A DNA stretch of 64,000 bases. It comes from Chersky-267 sp963744115. Its GTDB lineage: Bacteria > Chloroflexota > Limnocylindria > Limnocylindrales > CSP1-4. The translations under genes were made by a program, and so were the position numbers. The stretch is taken from positions 1,178,001-1,242,000 of the forward strand of contig CAVUSI010000003.1 of assembly GCA_963744115.1 (NCBI GenBank), read 5' to 3'. Below the pieces are notes generated by a model that was not told where the DNA came from, searched no databases, and saw nothing but the letters and a program-made list of their open reading frames with translations. This document shows, piece after piece, positions 39,951 to 48,725 of this stretch (the first letter of the stretch is position 1; each line of letters starts with the position of its first letter).

Positions 39951-41018
39951 TCAGTCGGGGACGATCGCGCGGGCGCCGCCCAGGGTGGTTTCGGCGGCGT
40001 CGGTGCCTCGGGCGGGGCCGTCGTCCACGGGCCGGTCGATCGCCGGCGTGACCTCGAGTGCGTCTCCCGACGCCCGGCTCCGCGCGGTGACGATGAGCGC
40101 CACGGCGAAGATGATCACGGCCCCCGCGATGACGGTCCGCGGCTCGATCGTCTCGCCGAGAAGGAGGGCCGCCAGGACGAAGGCCACGACCGGGTTGACG
40201 TAGGCGTACGTCGCGACCCGAGGCAGCGGAGCGACGCGGAGCAGCCAGACGAACGTCGTGAACCCGACCAGGCTGCCGATCGTGATCAGGTACAGCAAGC
40301 CGAGCCACGATCGGGCGGACACGCTCGCGACGTCGAACGTCCGGAGCTCGCCGACCGCGACGGCGCCGACGAGCAGAAGACCGCCGCCACACAGCATCTG
40401 CAGCCCGGTCGCGGTCAGCGGACGCCGCGGCAGCCGGGCGCGATGTGACGAGTAGACCGACCCCGCCCCCCAGAAGAGCGGCGACAGGAGCAGGACGAAG
40501 ACTCCCAACGGGTCGAACGCCGACCCACCCGGTCGACCGAGCGGGGCGACCAGGATGACGACGCCGACCAGGCCGATGACGATCCCCGCGAGCGCCGCCG
40601 TCGGAAGCCGCTCGTCGAAGAACACCCGACCGAGGACGGCGACCCAGAGCGGCATCGTGGCGATGAAGATGGCGGCGATCCCGGCCGGCACCATCGTCTC
40701 GCCGAGCGCGACCATGCCCATCCCGCCGAACAGCAGGGCGCCACCGACGATCGCCGAGTCACGCCACTCGCGCCGGGTCGGCAGGTGCGGACGGTCGATC
40801 TCGGCGACGGTCGGGTCGTCGCGCAGGCGTCGGGCGGCGACGATCTCCCAGGCGATGAGGATGAACCCGGCGATCAGGAACCGGACCCCGGCCATCAGGA
40901 ACGGCGGGATGGTCTCGACGCTCAGGCGGATCCCGATGTACGTCGAGCCCCAGACGAAGTAGAGCGTGAACAGCCCGGCCCAGATGGCGATGGGGCTGAC
41001 CGCCCGCCGACGGGTCAC
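39951..41018 (-). CDS. EamA/DMT-family transporter
   Basis: 355 residues from a GTG. Two five-helix EamA repeats: first SPIAIWAGLFTLYFVWGSTYIGIRL onward, second after PLFWGAGSVYSSHRARLP, with ten membrane helices. A hydrophilic C-terminal tail (GDALEVTPAIDRPVDDG) follows the last helix. DMT transporters export amino acids, nucleotides or drugs. A near-perfect 30-bp dyad lies between its -10 and start, so it should be controlled by a dimeric repressor encoded elsewhere. Confidence 0.9.
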   Translation of the reverse strand: MTRRRAVSPIAIWAGLFTLYFVWGSTYIGIRLSVETIPPFLMAGVRFLIAGFILIAWEIVAARRLRDDPTVAEIDRPHLPTRREWRDSAIVGGALLFGGMGMVALGETMVPAGIAAIFIATMPLWVAVLGRVFFDERLPTAALAGIVIGLVGVVILVAPLGRPGGSAFDPLGVFVLLLSPLFWGAGSVYSSHRARLPRRPLTATGLQMLCGGGLLLVGAVAVGELRTFDVASVSARSWLGLLYLITIGSLVGFTTFVWLLRVAPLPRVATYAYVNPVVAFVLAALLLGETIEPRTVIAGAVIIFAVALIVTARSRASGDALEVTPAIDRPVDDGPARGTDAAETTLGGARAIVPD

Positions 41019-41022
41019 CGGT

Positions 41023-41060
41023 GCACTTGGCTCAGTCGACTGGTCCAAGTGCGCAGCATA
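41023..41060 (-). promoter_or_regulatory. Promoter with overlapping 30-bp operator of the EamA gene
   Basis: TATGCT (41055-41060) is the -10. Just downstream, GCACTTGG (41023-41030) pairs with CCAAGTGC (41045-41052) around CAGTCGACTG. The 30-bp dyad has only two mismatched pairs. It covers the transcription start. Confidence 0.65.
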
Positions 41061-41101
41061 GCGCCCCGGAGCCCGCCGCGCACGTCGGATCCCGGGTGTC
41101 C

Positions 41102-41914
41102 TCAGGCGGCGGCCGACACCCCGGCCGGGCGACATCGGCGGCAGGCTCGGTAGCCGGCCCCCTCGCCGTCGGCGGCCGAGTGGAACGGCACGCGGTGGGC
41201 ATCGGTGATCCGCCGAGCCGCGTGGCACGACGGCAGGCAATAGATCCGCGTCGTGTCCGAGCCGATGTAGCGGATGCCGGCCCGGGCGAGCGTCTCCAGC
41301 TCGTCGGGGTCGAGCCCCTCGGCCTCGAGCATCGTCCGCTTGTTGGCCGGGCCCCCGAGCGAGTACTGGCCGATCATCCCGTCGCTCCGGACGACCCTGT
41401 GGCACGGGACGATGAGCGGGACCGGGTTGTGTCCGAGCGCCGTGCCGACGGCGCGGACGGCCTTGGGCCGGCCGATCTCGGCGGCGATCCAACCGTACGG
41501 CCGGACCTCTCCGCGAGGGATCTCGAGCGCCTTGGTCCAGACGTCTCGCTCGAATCCGGTCCGCCCGCGAAGGTCGAGCTCGATCGACACCCGCCGGTCG
41601 CCGTCGAGTCGTCGGGCGATCGCCCGTTCGAGCTTCGCCGGGAGGGCTGCCACGGCGTAGGCCGGGCGTCCGAAGCGTGCGACGTGTGACCGCTCGAAGG
41701 CTTGACCGTCCGCGGCCGTCTCGACGGCGACCACGCCGAGGCCGTTGAACGCCACGTAGAGCGGCCCGATCGGCGATGCCATCGTGGTGTACGCGTCGGC
41801 CAGCCCGACCGCGACGAGCGTCCGTGGCAGGAGGCTGGACGGTGCATCCGTGCGCAGCTCGCCGAGCTCGGCGGCCAGTTCGTCGTCGGTCGGCGTGATG
41901 TGTGGATGGGTCAT
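41102..41914 (-). CDS. O6-methylguanine methyltransferase with C-terminal Ada-type zinc domain (permuted Ada)
   Basis: 270 residues. A 45-residue N-terminal extension is followed by the methyltransferase domain with the acceptor Cys in VPLIVPCHRVVRSDG near 170 and QYSLGGPANKRTMLEAEG. Residues 215-265 are the Ada zinc domain: IYCLPSCHAARRIT, then YRACRRCRP, giving the four metal Cys of which the first senses methylphosphotriesters in E. coli Ada. In Ada the zinc domain and an AraC activator come first; here the order is reversed and the AraC part is missing. The gene is coupled (ATGA) to an ECF sigma factor gene. Confidence 0.88.
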   Translation of the reverse strand: MTHPHITPTDDELAAELGELRTDAPSSLLPRTLVAVGLADAYTTMASPIGPLYVAFNGLGVVAVETAADGQAFERSHVARFGRPAYAVAALPAKLERAIARRLDGDRRVSIELDLRGRTGFERDVWTKALEIPRGEVRPYGWIAAEIGRPKAVRAVGTALGHNPVPLIVPCHRVVRSDGMIGQYSLGGPANKRTMLEAEGLDPDELETLARAGIRYIGSDTTRIYCLPSCHAARRITDAHRVPFHSAADGEGAGYRACRRCRPAGVSAAA

Positions 41915-42537
41915 CGGAGGACCTCCTGGAGGTGGGTCGTGTGATTCGTGCCGGGGAGGGGTGGGTCGATCCGGGACTCGGCCTCGAGCGCCGCCCGGAG
42001 CAGCGCCAGGCCCCGGTGGACCTGCGCCTTGACGGTGCCCTCGGGCCGCTCGAGCGCGACGGCGATCTCGTCGTACCCAAGGCCATCGATGTGACGCAGG
42101 ACGATCGGCGCCCGATAGCGCTCGGGCAGGGCGAGCAGCCGGTTCGCCCAGGCCTCGAGCGCCTGGCGGCGGTCCAGCCGGCCGTGTGGGGTCTCGGCGG
42201 AGGTCGCGCTCGGGTGATCGAGCTCGTCGACGAACGTCAGCGACAGGCGTCCACCGGTCGTTGCGCGGCGACGGGCCCGTGTCCGCGCCACGTTGACGAC
42301 GATCGTCGCCAGCCAGGCGTCAAGCCGGAGCGCGCCGATCCGCTCGGCGTCCCAGCCGCCGAGCGCTCGATACGCGCGGATGAACGCGTCCTGCGCCGCG
42401 TCCTCGGCCTCCGCGGGCTCGCCCAGGATCCGAAGGGCGATCGAATAGAGGCGGTCCTGCCGGGCGCGGACCAGTCTCTCGAACGCGGCGTCGACATCGT
42501 CCGAGAGCGCGGCCAGGAGTGTCGCTTCGTCCATCAT
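41911..42537 (-). CDS. ECF RNA polymerase sigma factor
   Basis: 208 residues from 42537 (207 from the second ATG at 42534). Region 2 is AFERLVRARQDRLYSIALRI with AEDAAQDAFIRAYRAL near 50-65. Region 4 is LLALPERYRAPIVLRHIDG with DEIAVALERPEGTVKAQVHRGL near 150-180. ECF sigmas are normally held by a cognate anti-sigma; none is adjacent. Instead the Ada-type methyltransferase gene overlaps its end by four bases. Sensing of DNA alkylation is the natural inference, with the methyltransferase as signal partner. Confidence 0.9.
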   Translation of the reverse strand: MMDEATLLAALSDDVDAAFERLVRARQDRLYSIALRILGEPAEAEDAAQDAFIRAYRALGGWDAERIGALRLDAWLATIVVNVARTRARRRATTGGRLSLTFVDELDHPSATSAETPHGRLDRRQALEAWANRLLALPERYRAPIVLRHIDGLGYDEIAVALERPEGTVKAQVHRGLALLRAALEAESRIDPPLPGTNHTTHLQEVLR

Positions 42538-42574
42538 GAGTCCATAACACGGTCGCCGACCGTCCGGTTGCGTC

Positions 42575-43291
42575 TCAGGCGACCGGTTCCAGATGCAGCC
42601 GGACGACCCGCCCGTCGGGGCCGATCGCATCGGTCTCGCCGGTCGGCTGGACGAGGAAGATCCAGATGTCCCAGGCGACGTGGCTCACGACGAGCGCTCC
42701 GAGCGGGACCTTCGCCGCATAGAGCGCGCACCAGTGCGCGCCGGCGATCCCGGCCGCCCCGAACAGGGTGAAGTTGCCGGTCGTGACGTGGACGCCGCCG
42801 TAGCAGGCGGCCGCGAGGGCCGCCCCGGGCCACCGCCCGAACCGGCGCATGAGGGATTCCTGGACGAGTCCGCGCCAGAAGATCTCCTCGGCCGGCCCGA
42901 TGACGAAGGCGAGCCGAGCGGCGATCTCGGGGCGAGGTCGGAGCGTCCGGAGCGTATAGATGTCGCGGATCTCCGCGTCGCCCCCGGGGACGTAGCGACG
43001 GGCGAATCGATCCCCGACCGCGAACGTGAGATACAGCCCGAGCGCGGACAGGAGGCCAAGCAGGATCCGGCCGGGTCCGATCCCGAACCGCCGCGAGGGC
43101 GGGCTGGTCAGGAGCGCCCAGCTCCCGAGCGCCAGCCCGGTGGCGGTCATCCGGCTCCAGAACCGGTCGCGCGGCCCGTTGAACGTCGCGGCGAACGCCG
43201 CGGCTGCCGCGCCGAGGCCGACGATAAGGGGCAGCGCTCCGGGTCGATCGTCGGGACGTGCAGCGAGCCTCGCCGCGTCCCGATCAGCCAT
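42575..43291 (-). CDS. CPBP-family intramembrane metalloprotease
   Basis: 238 residues with about seven membrane helices. The CPBP/Abi motif is IGPAEEIFWRGLVQ near 130 (EExxxR), followed by YGGVHVTTGNFTLFG with a metal His and VVSHVAWDIWIF near 210 with the second His. Relatives act in prenyl-protein or bacteriocin processing. The start lies 8 bases inside the end of the LLM-prenyltransferase fusion gene, so the two are coupled. An ECF sigma gene follows 37 bases later. Confidence 0.88.
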   Translation of the reverse strand: MADRDAARLAARPDDRPGALPLIVGLGAAAAAFAATFNGPRDRFWSRMTATGLALGSWALLTSPPSRRFGIGPGRILLGLLSALGLYLTFAVGDRFARRYVPGGDAEIRDIYTLRTLRPRPEIAARLAFVIGPAEEIFWRGLVQESLMRRFGRWPGAALAAACYGGVHVTTGNFTLFGAAGIAGAHWCALYAAKVPLGALVVSHVAWDIWIFLVQPTGETDAIGPDGRVVRLHLEPVA

Positions 43292-45341
43292 GCCCGACCC
43301 CGGACAGGAGGATCCCGGCGACGAGGAGCCCGCCGAACGCCAGGTGGAGCTGGGCGGTCCGCAGGTCGATCATCGCGATCGCCCGCGTCTGACCGCCGGC
43401 GCCCAGCTCGGCGGCCCGGATGACCCGGACGAGGTACGGCAGCGACGCGATGGCGATCATCGTGGTCGCCGGGATGAGCCCCACCGCGACCGTCAGTCCG
43501 AGGCTGATGTAGGCGGCCAGGACGAGCCCGACGTACGAGTAGTGCGCCCAGTCCCGGCCGATCCGCGACGAGAGCGTGACGATCCCCGCCCGGGTGTCCT
43601 CGCCGATGTCACGCCATTCGTTGCCGTGGAGGATCGCCGCGACGAGGCAGCCGACCGGGATCGACACGATCAGCGCGGTCACCGACCACTCGCCGCTGAT
43701 CGCGAAGTACGAACCGACGACCATCAGCGGACCCATCAGCACGAAGACGAGCGGGACCCCGAGCGCGTGGAACTTGTACTGGAACGGGGGAGCCGTGTAG
43801 AAGTACCCGCCGGCCAACCCGATCAGGCCGAGGACGACGATCGCGGGGCCACGCAGCGCGATGAGATAGAGCCCGTCGACGATGGCCAGCACGAAGGCCC
43901 CGATCGCGACCAGGTAGGCCTGTCGCTCGCGAAGGCGGCCGGTCACGATGGCGTGGCTTGCCCGGGGCGACGTGATCGTATCGATGCCCTTTCGGACGTC
44001 GTAGATCTCGTTGACGATGTTCGTGCCCGAGTGGATCAGGACGCCCCCGATCAGGGCGGCGATGAACGGCGCCCAGGCGAACAGTCCGTCGACCGCGGCG
44101 AGTGCGCCACCGGCCAGGACCGGGATGATGGACGCGGTGTAGGCGAAGGGTCGGAGGATCTCCCAGACTGCGGCCGATCTGCGCCGGACGAGCGATCCGG
44201 TCCCGAGCCGCCGGTCGTCCGCCAGCCCGGTCCGGGACGGGTCGTCGCCGCCGAGGTCGACGACGACCCCTCGCTCCGTCGCGCGGCCCTCGACGGTGCT
44301 GGCCGCCGCCGCGTACAGCCCCGCCGCGGCGATGAGCTCGTCGATCTGGCGATCTTCCTGGAGGACCGGCTGGAGCAGCGGCAGCCCGAGGCCAGCCTCG
44401 GTGTGGAAGGCCATCGCCTTGGCCGCGACATCCTCGCGCGTCCCACACAGCATGAACGCGTCGAGGAGCTCGTCCGGGATGAGGTTCCCGGCCGTCGTGT
44501 AGTCCTCCGCCCGCCAGGCGGCCGCGATCCGATCGCGGAGGTCCGCGTCGAACCCGGCGCGCTTGAGCGAGACGTCGGACAGGACCGACATCATGTAGAT
44601 CACGAACGGCTCGCGCTTCGCCCGGTTGAGCGCCTCGCGCCGGGTCGCATCGACCAGCGAGAGGAGGTAGCCGGCCGACTCGATCGAGTCGGGATCGCGG
44701 CCGGCCTCGACCGCGGACGCTCGGAGTCGCTCGAGGATCCCGCGCAGTGATGGGATCGACTCAGCGGGGCGAGCGAGGTAGCCGTCGGCCTTCTGCCCGG
44801 CCAGGGCGACGAACTCCTTGCGGTACGCGGCGATGAACAGCGGGATCCGATGGGTCGGCGGGAACATCGGCTGGATCGGCGGAAGGCCCGGGGTCGCCGA
44901 CGGCAGCCGTTCGCCCGCCCACAGGGCGCGCAGCTGATCGATCGTCGTCGACACGCGCTCGATCGCCGCCTCGGGCTCGTACGGGATGCCCATCTGCTTG
45001 AGCCGCAGCGGTAGCCCGGTGCCCAGCCCGAGGACGATCCGCCCGGGGAGGATCTCATCCAGCGCGGAGCCGGTCATCGCCAGGACGACCGGGTGGCGGG
45101 TGAACGGGTTGACCGCGCCGAGCGCGATCCGGAAGCCGGCCTCGCCGTCGTTCTCGCCGTCGGCGGCCAGGGCCGACGCGATCGAGCTCCCGAAGCTGAT
45201 CGCGTCGCGCTCGAAGTACGAGTCGTGGATCCAGATCGACTCGAGCCCGGCATCGCGCGCCTGGCGCGTCCAGCCGACGGCGTCGTCGATCTCCCCACGG
45301 GCGGCGAGGCCGAGTCCGATCGGCCGGGCGAGGGTTCGCAT
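43284..45341 (-). CDS. Fusion of F420-type luciferase-like oxidoreductase and MenA/UbiA prenyltransferase
   Basis: 685 residues in one frame. Residues 1-345 are an LLM-class barrel (RPIGLGLAARGEIDDAVGWT, ESIWIHDSYFERDA, GLGTGLPLRL, IPLFIAAYRKEFVAL). After a 30-residue linker, residues 380-685 are a prenyltransferase with eight to nine helices; Asp motifs NEIYDVRKGID and GNEWRDIGEDTRAG match MenA. No start codon exists in the linker that would give a separate prenyltransferase, so the fusion is real unless assembly is wrong. The reaction is not known; coupling of a deazaflavin reductase with quinone prenylation is inferred. The start is ATG 45341; the upstream frame is low complexity. Confidence 0.88.
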   Translation of the reverse strand: MRTLARPIGLGLAARGEIDDAVGWTRQARDAGLESIWIHDSYFERDAISFGSSIASALAADGENDGEAGFRIALGAVNPFTRHPVVLAMTGSALDEILPGRIVLGLGTGLPLRLKQMGIPYEPEAAIERVSTTIDQLRALWAGERLPSATPGLPPIQPMFPPTHRIPLFIAAYRKEFVALAGQKADGYLARPAESIPSLRGILERLRASAVEAGRDPDSIESAGYLLSLVDATRREALNRAKREPFVIYMMSVLSDVSLKRAGFDADLRDRIAAAWRAEDYTTAGNLIPDELLDAFMLCGTREDVAAKAMAFHTEAGLGLPLLQPVLQEDRQIDELIAAAGLYAAAASTVEGRATERGVVVDLGGDDPSRTGLADDRRLGTGSLVRRRSAAVWEILRPFAYTASIIPVLAGGALAAVDGLFAWAPFIAALIGGVLIHSGTNIVNEIYDVRKGIDTITSPRASHAIVTGRLRERQAYLVAIGAFVLAIVDGLYLIALRGPAIVVLGLIGLAGGYFYTAPPFQYKFHALGVPLVFVLMGPLMVVGSYFAISGEWSVTALIVSIPVGCLVAAILHGNEWRDIGEDTRAGIVTLSSRIGRDWAHYSYVGLVLAAYISLGLTVAVGLIPATTMIAIASLPYLVRVIRAAELGAGGQTRAIAMIDLRTAQLHLAFGGLLVAGILLSGVGHG

Positions 45342-45473
45342 CAGGTGGCGCTCCAGTCGCGCGGGTTGGGCCCGTGGGGACGGCCATCGCACGCTCGACG
45401 ACCGTTCGGCTCGTGCCCCTCCCGCGACGATACCGGAACGGGGCGGGAACCGCGACGGCCGTCGACGGCGTGC

Positions 45474-45479
45474 GACAAT
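45474..45479 (+). promoter_or_regulatory. Leaderless -10 element of the methyltransferase at 45486
   Basis: GACAAT with 6 bases to the ATG. Confidence 0.4.
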
Positions 45480-45485
45480 CCCGCG

Positions 45486-46499
45486 ATGTCGATCGACCAG
45501 CGCTTCGACGACCTGGCGGCCAGCCTGGGCGGGTTCTACCGGACCTGGACGATCTATCTCGGGCTCGAGCTCGGGCTGCTCCCGCGGATCCGCGACGCCG
45601 GCAGTGACGGCATCGCGCTGGCCGAGCTCGCCGCGGCGGCCGGGACCCTCACCGCCCCGGTCGATGTCTGGGCGCGGCTCGCCAATTCGGTCGACGTCAT
45701 CGTCTACGACGGCGAACGCGCCCGGCCGATCGACGACGTGATGACGATCCTCCTGTCCGACGACCGGCCCGAATTCCTCGGCGGGCAGTTCGTCTCGACC
45801 GTCGTCAGCAGCCTCGACTACGAGCGCCTGGCCGAGTTCTTCCGGACCGGCCGCACGATCCCCGAGCGTCCCGCCAGGTTCCATCGCGCGATCGAAGCCG
45901 TCACCGCGCAGGACATCGCCGTGTTCTTCCAGGAGGCCCTCGCCCAGCTGCCCGACCTGGCGGCCGAGCTCGCCGCGGGCGGGCGGGTCCTCGACGTGGC
46001 CTGCGGCGGCGGTCGGTGGCTCATCGCGGTCGCCCGACGGTTCCCCGAGACCGCGCTCGTCGGGGTCGAGTACGAGCCCGATTCCGTGGGCCGGGCCATC
46101 CGCCACGTCTCGGAGGCCGGCCTGGCCGACCGGATCGAGATCGACAACCGCGACCCGACCGATCTGCCCTACGGCGACTCGTTCGACCTGGTCTACTTCC
46201 AGGACGCGCTCCACGAGGTCCCCGACCCGGTCGGGGCGCTGCGCTCGGCCTGGGCCTGTGTCAGGCCGGGCGGCCGGTTGGTGGTCCTCGACTGGTGCCT
46301 GCCGTCGAGCATCGATGAATCCCGGACGCTCCACGGCGCGATGCTGTGGGGGATCCAGCTCGACGAGCTCTATCAGGGCACGCGGATGTGGGACCACGCC
46401 GGGTACGGCGCCCTGTTCGATTCGGCCGGCGTCCCGGTTCCGGCGGTCGTGGACCTGCCGTCCGGGGCCACCGTCTTCGTCGCCCGCCGCGCGGCCTGA
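45486..46499 (+). CDS. SAM-dependent methyltransferase with dimerisation-type N-terminus
   Basis: 337 residues. N-terminal helices 1-60 resemble the winged dimerisation region of small-molecule O-methyltransferases (YRTWTIYLGLELGLLPRI). Motif I is RVLDVACGGGRWLIAVARR near 170, followed by LVGVEYEPDSV and DLVYFQDALHEVPDPVGALR. The substrate is unknown. It starts a run of six genes in one direction with gaps of under 60 bases. It faces away from the LLM-prenyltransferase fusion, so both promoters lie in 45342-45485. Confidence 0.85.
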   Translation: MSIDQRFDDLAASLGGFYRTWTIYLGLELGLLPRIRDAGSDGIALAELAAAAGTLTAPVDVWARLANSVDVIVYDGERARPIDDVMTILLSDDRPEFLGGQFVSTVVSSLDYERLAEFFRTGRTIPERPARFHRAIEAVTAQDIAVFFQEALAQLPDLAAELAAGGRVLDVACGGGRWLIAVARRFPETALVGVEYEPDSVGRAIRHVSEAGLADRIEIDNRDPTDLPYGDSFDLVYFQDALHEVPDPVGALRSAWACVRPGGRLVVLDWCLPSSIDESRTLHGAMLWGIQLDELYQGTRMWDHAGYGALFDSAGVPVPAVVDLPSGATVFVARRAA

Positions 46500-46523
46500 T
46501 CCGGCGGACCGGGGTCACTGCCG

Positions 46524-47045
46524 GTGACGCTCGAACCCGCCGCGCTGGCTGACGAGCTGGCACGAGAAGCCGGGCTGGCCGACGGTCCTCGGGAGGCGGT
46601 GTCGAGCGGATCCGGACTGGTCCTGGCCGGACTGGCCGTCCGGGTCGTGGCGGTCGGCTGGGCGACCGTCGACCTGGACCGGGCCTGGGTCGAGCTGGCC
46701 CCGCGATCGCCCGCCGCGTCGGCGCTCGACGCGGTCCTCCGGGACGAGCTCCTCGGAGCACGCGGGCGCATCCTCGGGGCGTCGGCCGGCGGCATCCGGT
46801 CGATCCTCCTCGAGCCCGCCACCGAGGGTCGGCTGGCGGCCTCGCTGGCCCATCGCGGCGAAGGTCCGGCCGTGCTCTATGTCGCCCCGACCGTGGGCGA
46901 TCTGTCCGCCGCGGTCGACCGGCTGACGCATGGCGGGTCTCGCCTGCGCTCCGGCCGGACGGCCCTCGGATCCGGCGCGGTCGTCCTCGGCCTGCCCTCC
47001 GCCGGACCGCAGGTCATCCTCGTCGCGGTACCATCCGGACCATGA
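46524..47045 (+). CDS. Hypothetical protein
   Basis: 173 residues from a GTG, Ala/Leu/Arg-rich. Hydrophobic stretches (AVRVVAVGWATVDLDRAWVEL, PAVLYVAPTVGD, GPQVILVAVPSG) alternate with helix-forming parts and suggest a small alpha/beta domain, but I do not recognise it. It starts 24 bases after the methyltransferase stop. Its last four bases overlap the GNAT start (ATGA). Confidence 0.6.
   Translation: MTLEPAALADELAREAGLADGPREAVSSGSGLVLAGLAVRVVAVGWATVDLDRAWVELAPRSPAASALDAVLRDELLGARGRILGASAGGIRSILLEPATEGRLAASLAHRGEGPAVLYVAPTVGDLSAAVDRLTHGGSRLRSGRTALGSGAVVLGLPSAGPQVILVAVPSGP
47029..47034 (+). promoter_or_regulatory. Internal leaderless -10 element of the GNAT gene
   Basis: TACCAT with 7 bases to the ATG at 47042, inside the preceding gene. 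Confidence 0.4.
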
Positions 47046-47479
47046 CCGATCGACCCGTCACCGTTCGCCCGGCGACGCTCGAGGACGCCGAGCGGATCGC
47101 CGCCCTGTTCACCGAGGAGGGCTACCCCGCCGCCGGCTCCACGATCGTCGCCCGGATCGAGCGCTTCGTGGCCGCCGACGGCCGCGTCCTCGTCGCCGAG
47201 GACGCCGGCGAGCTGCTGGGATTCGTGGCGATCCACCTGATGCCCCGGTTCGAGCACGACGACACGATCGGGCGGGTCCTGGCCCTGGTCGTCGATGCCG
47301 GCGCCCGTGGCCGCGGCGTCGGCCACGACCTGATGACCGCGGCGGACGGGATCGCACGCGACGCCGGCGCTGCCTTCATCGAGGTGACCGCCGCCCACCA
47401 TCGGCCGGAGGCGCGCCACCTCTACGAAGGGCTCGGCTACGACGCCACGGTCACCGCGTATCTCCGGAAGCGGCTCTGA
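47042..47479 (+). CDS. GNAT family N-acetyltransferase
   Basis: 145 residues. The GNAT fold is clear: VTVRPATLEDAERIAALF at the start, and the acetyl-CoA loop VVDAGARGRGVGHDLM (RGxGxG/A) near 88-103, then ARHLYEGLGYDATVTAYLRKRL at the end. The substrate cannot be told. It overlaps the upstream gene by four bases yet has its own -10-like element. The DUF4032 gene begins after it. Confidence 0.9.
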   Translation: MTDRPVTVRPATLEDAERIAALFTEEGYPAAGSTIVARIERFVAADGRVLVAEDAGELLGFVAIHLMPRFEHDDTIGRVLALVVDAGARGRGVGHDLMTAADGIARDAGAAFIEVTAAHHRPEARHLYEGLGYDATVTAYLRKRL

Positions 47480-47529
47480 CCGACGGCGCGGGCGCGTTCC
47501 CGCATCTCCGCCTTCGGACCGCGTCGCCG

Positions 47530-48699
47530 GTGCTCCTCGGTCTGCCGTGGGAGCTGCCGCTCGGCGACTGGTCGTCCGCCGACGTGACCTTCCGCGAGCT
47601 GCCGGTCGGACCGTCCCGTCATCTCGTCCGCTTCGTCGTCGACGACGGCGCGCTCTACGCGCTCAAGGAAGAGCCCCTTGCGATCGCCCGTCGCGAATAC
47701 GAGGTCCTGCGGGGGCTCGAGGTGGCCGAGCTGCCGGCGGTCAGCGCGATCGGTCTGGCTGAGGCACCGGACCGGTCCGAGGCGATCCTGGTGACCTCGT
47801 ACCTCGCCCACTCGCTCCAGTACCGACGGCTCCTGATGCGTCTGCCGTCTCGCTCGGAGGCGTATCGCGACCGGCTTCTCGATGCGATGGCGTCGCTCCT
47901 GGTCGACCTCCACCGTGGCGGCGTCTACTGGGGAGACTGCTCGCTCGCCAACACCCTGTTCCGGCGCGACGGCGATCGGATCCAGGCCTACCTGGTCGAC
48001 GCCGAGACGAGCGAGGTCCATCCGTCGCTGTCCGACGGCCAGCGGGCGTACGACCTGGACGTCCTCGTCGAGAACGTCGCCTTCGGCCTCGCCGATCTCG
48101 CCTCGCTGAGCGAGCGGCCGGAGGACCTGGACGACGCGATCGCGGCCGCGGAGAGCGTCCGGACCCGCTACCGCGGACTGTGGGACGAGCTCCATGCCGA
48201 GGAGCTGCTCGGGGCCGACGATCGCCATGCGGTCACCGCCCGCGTTCGTCGGCTCAACGACATGGGCTTCTCGATCGACGAGATCGAGCTCGAGCCTGGC
48301 GACCGGGCCGGTCGCCTGCGGTTGCGCGTGGCGGTCACGACCCGTCGGTTCCACACCCGAGAGCTCGAGCGGCGGACGGGGATCGTGGCGCTTGAGGGCC
48401 AGGCGCGGATCCTGATGAACGACCTGCGCGAGTATCGGGCCTGGCTCGAGTGGTTCGAGCGGCGGCCGATCGACCGGGCCGAGGGCGCCGCACGCTGGCT
48501 CGACGACGTCTACGAGCCGACGGTCGCCCGGCTTCGCTCGGCCGTGGGGCCGGACCGTGACCTCGTCCAGGCGTACTGCGACGTGCTCGAGCACAAGTGG
48601 CTGCTGTCCGAAGAGGCCGGCCGCGACGTCGGCCTCGAGCGGGCGGTCATGTCCTACCTGTCGATCGGCGCGCCGGCACCGGAGGCGGACCCGACCTGA
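47530..48699 (+). CDS. DUF4032 protein with lipopolysaccharide-kinase-like fold
   Basis: 389 residues from GTG 47530. The kinase-like first half has ALYALKEEPLAIARREYEVLR (Lys-Glu pair), then LVDLHRGGVYWGDCSLANTLF (catalytic GDxSxxN) and AYLVDAETSE (metal DxE). The DUF4032 part fills residues 190-389. Family members are widespread in actinobacteria and Chloroflexota without known reaction. Conserved sequence seems to begin at about codon -8 before the GTG, and a CTG at 47476 overlaps the GNAT stop as CTGA, so that rare start is possible. Confidence 0.8.
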   Translation: MLLGLPWELPLGDWSSADVTFRELPVGPSRHLVRFVVDDGALYALKEEPLAIARREYEVLRGLEVAELPAVSAIGLAEAPDRSEAILVTSYLAHSLQYRRLLMRLPSRSEAYRDRLLDAMASLLVDLHRGGVYWGDCSLANTLFRRDGDRIQAYLVDAETSEVHPSLSDGQRAYDLDVLVENVAFGLADLASLSERPEDLDDAIAAAESVRTRYRGLWDELHAEELLGADDRHAVTARVRRLNDMGFSIDEIELEPGDRAGRLRLRVAVTTRRFHTRELERRTGIVALEGQARILMNDLREYRAWLEWFERRPIDRAEGAARWLDDVYEPTVARLRSAVGPDRDLVQAYCDVLEHKWLLSEEAGRDVGLERAVMSYLSIGAPAPEADPT

Positions 48700-48725
48700 C
48701 CGGCTCGTGGCATGATTCAGGTCCG

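Noticed and set aside
42534..42630. Upstream ATG at 42630 for the sigma factor
   Set aside because: The extra 31 residues overlap the CPBP gene and look like non-coding translation; the Met pair at 42537/42534 fits region 2 spacing.
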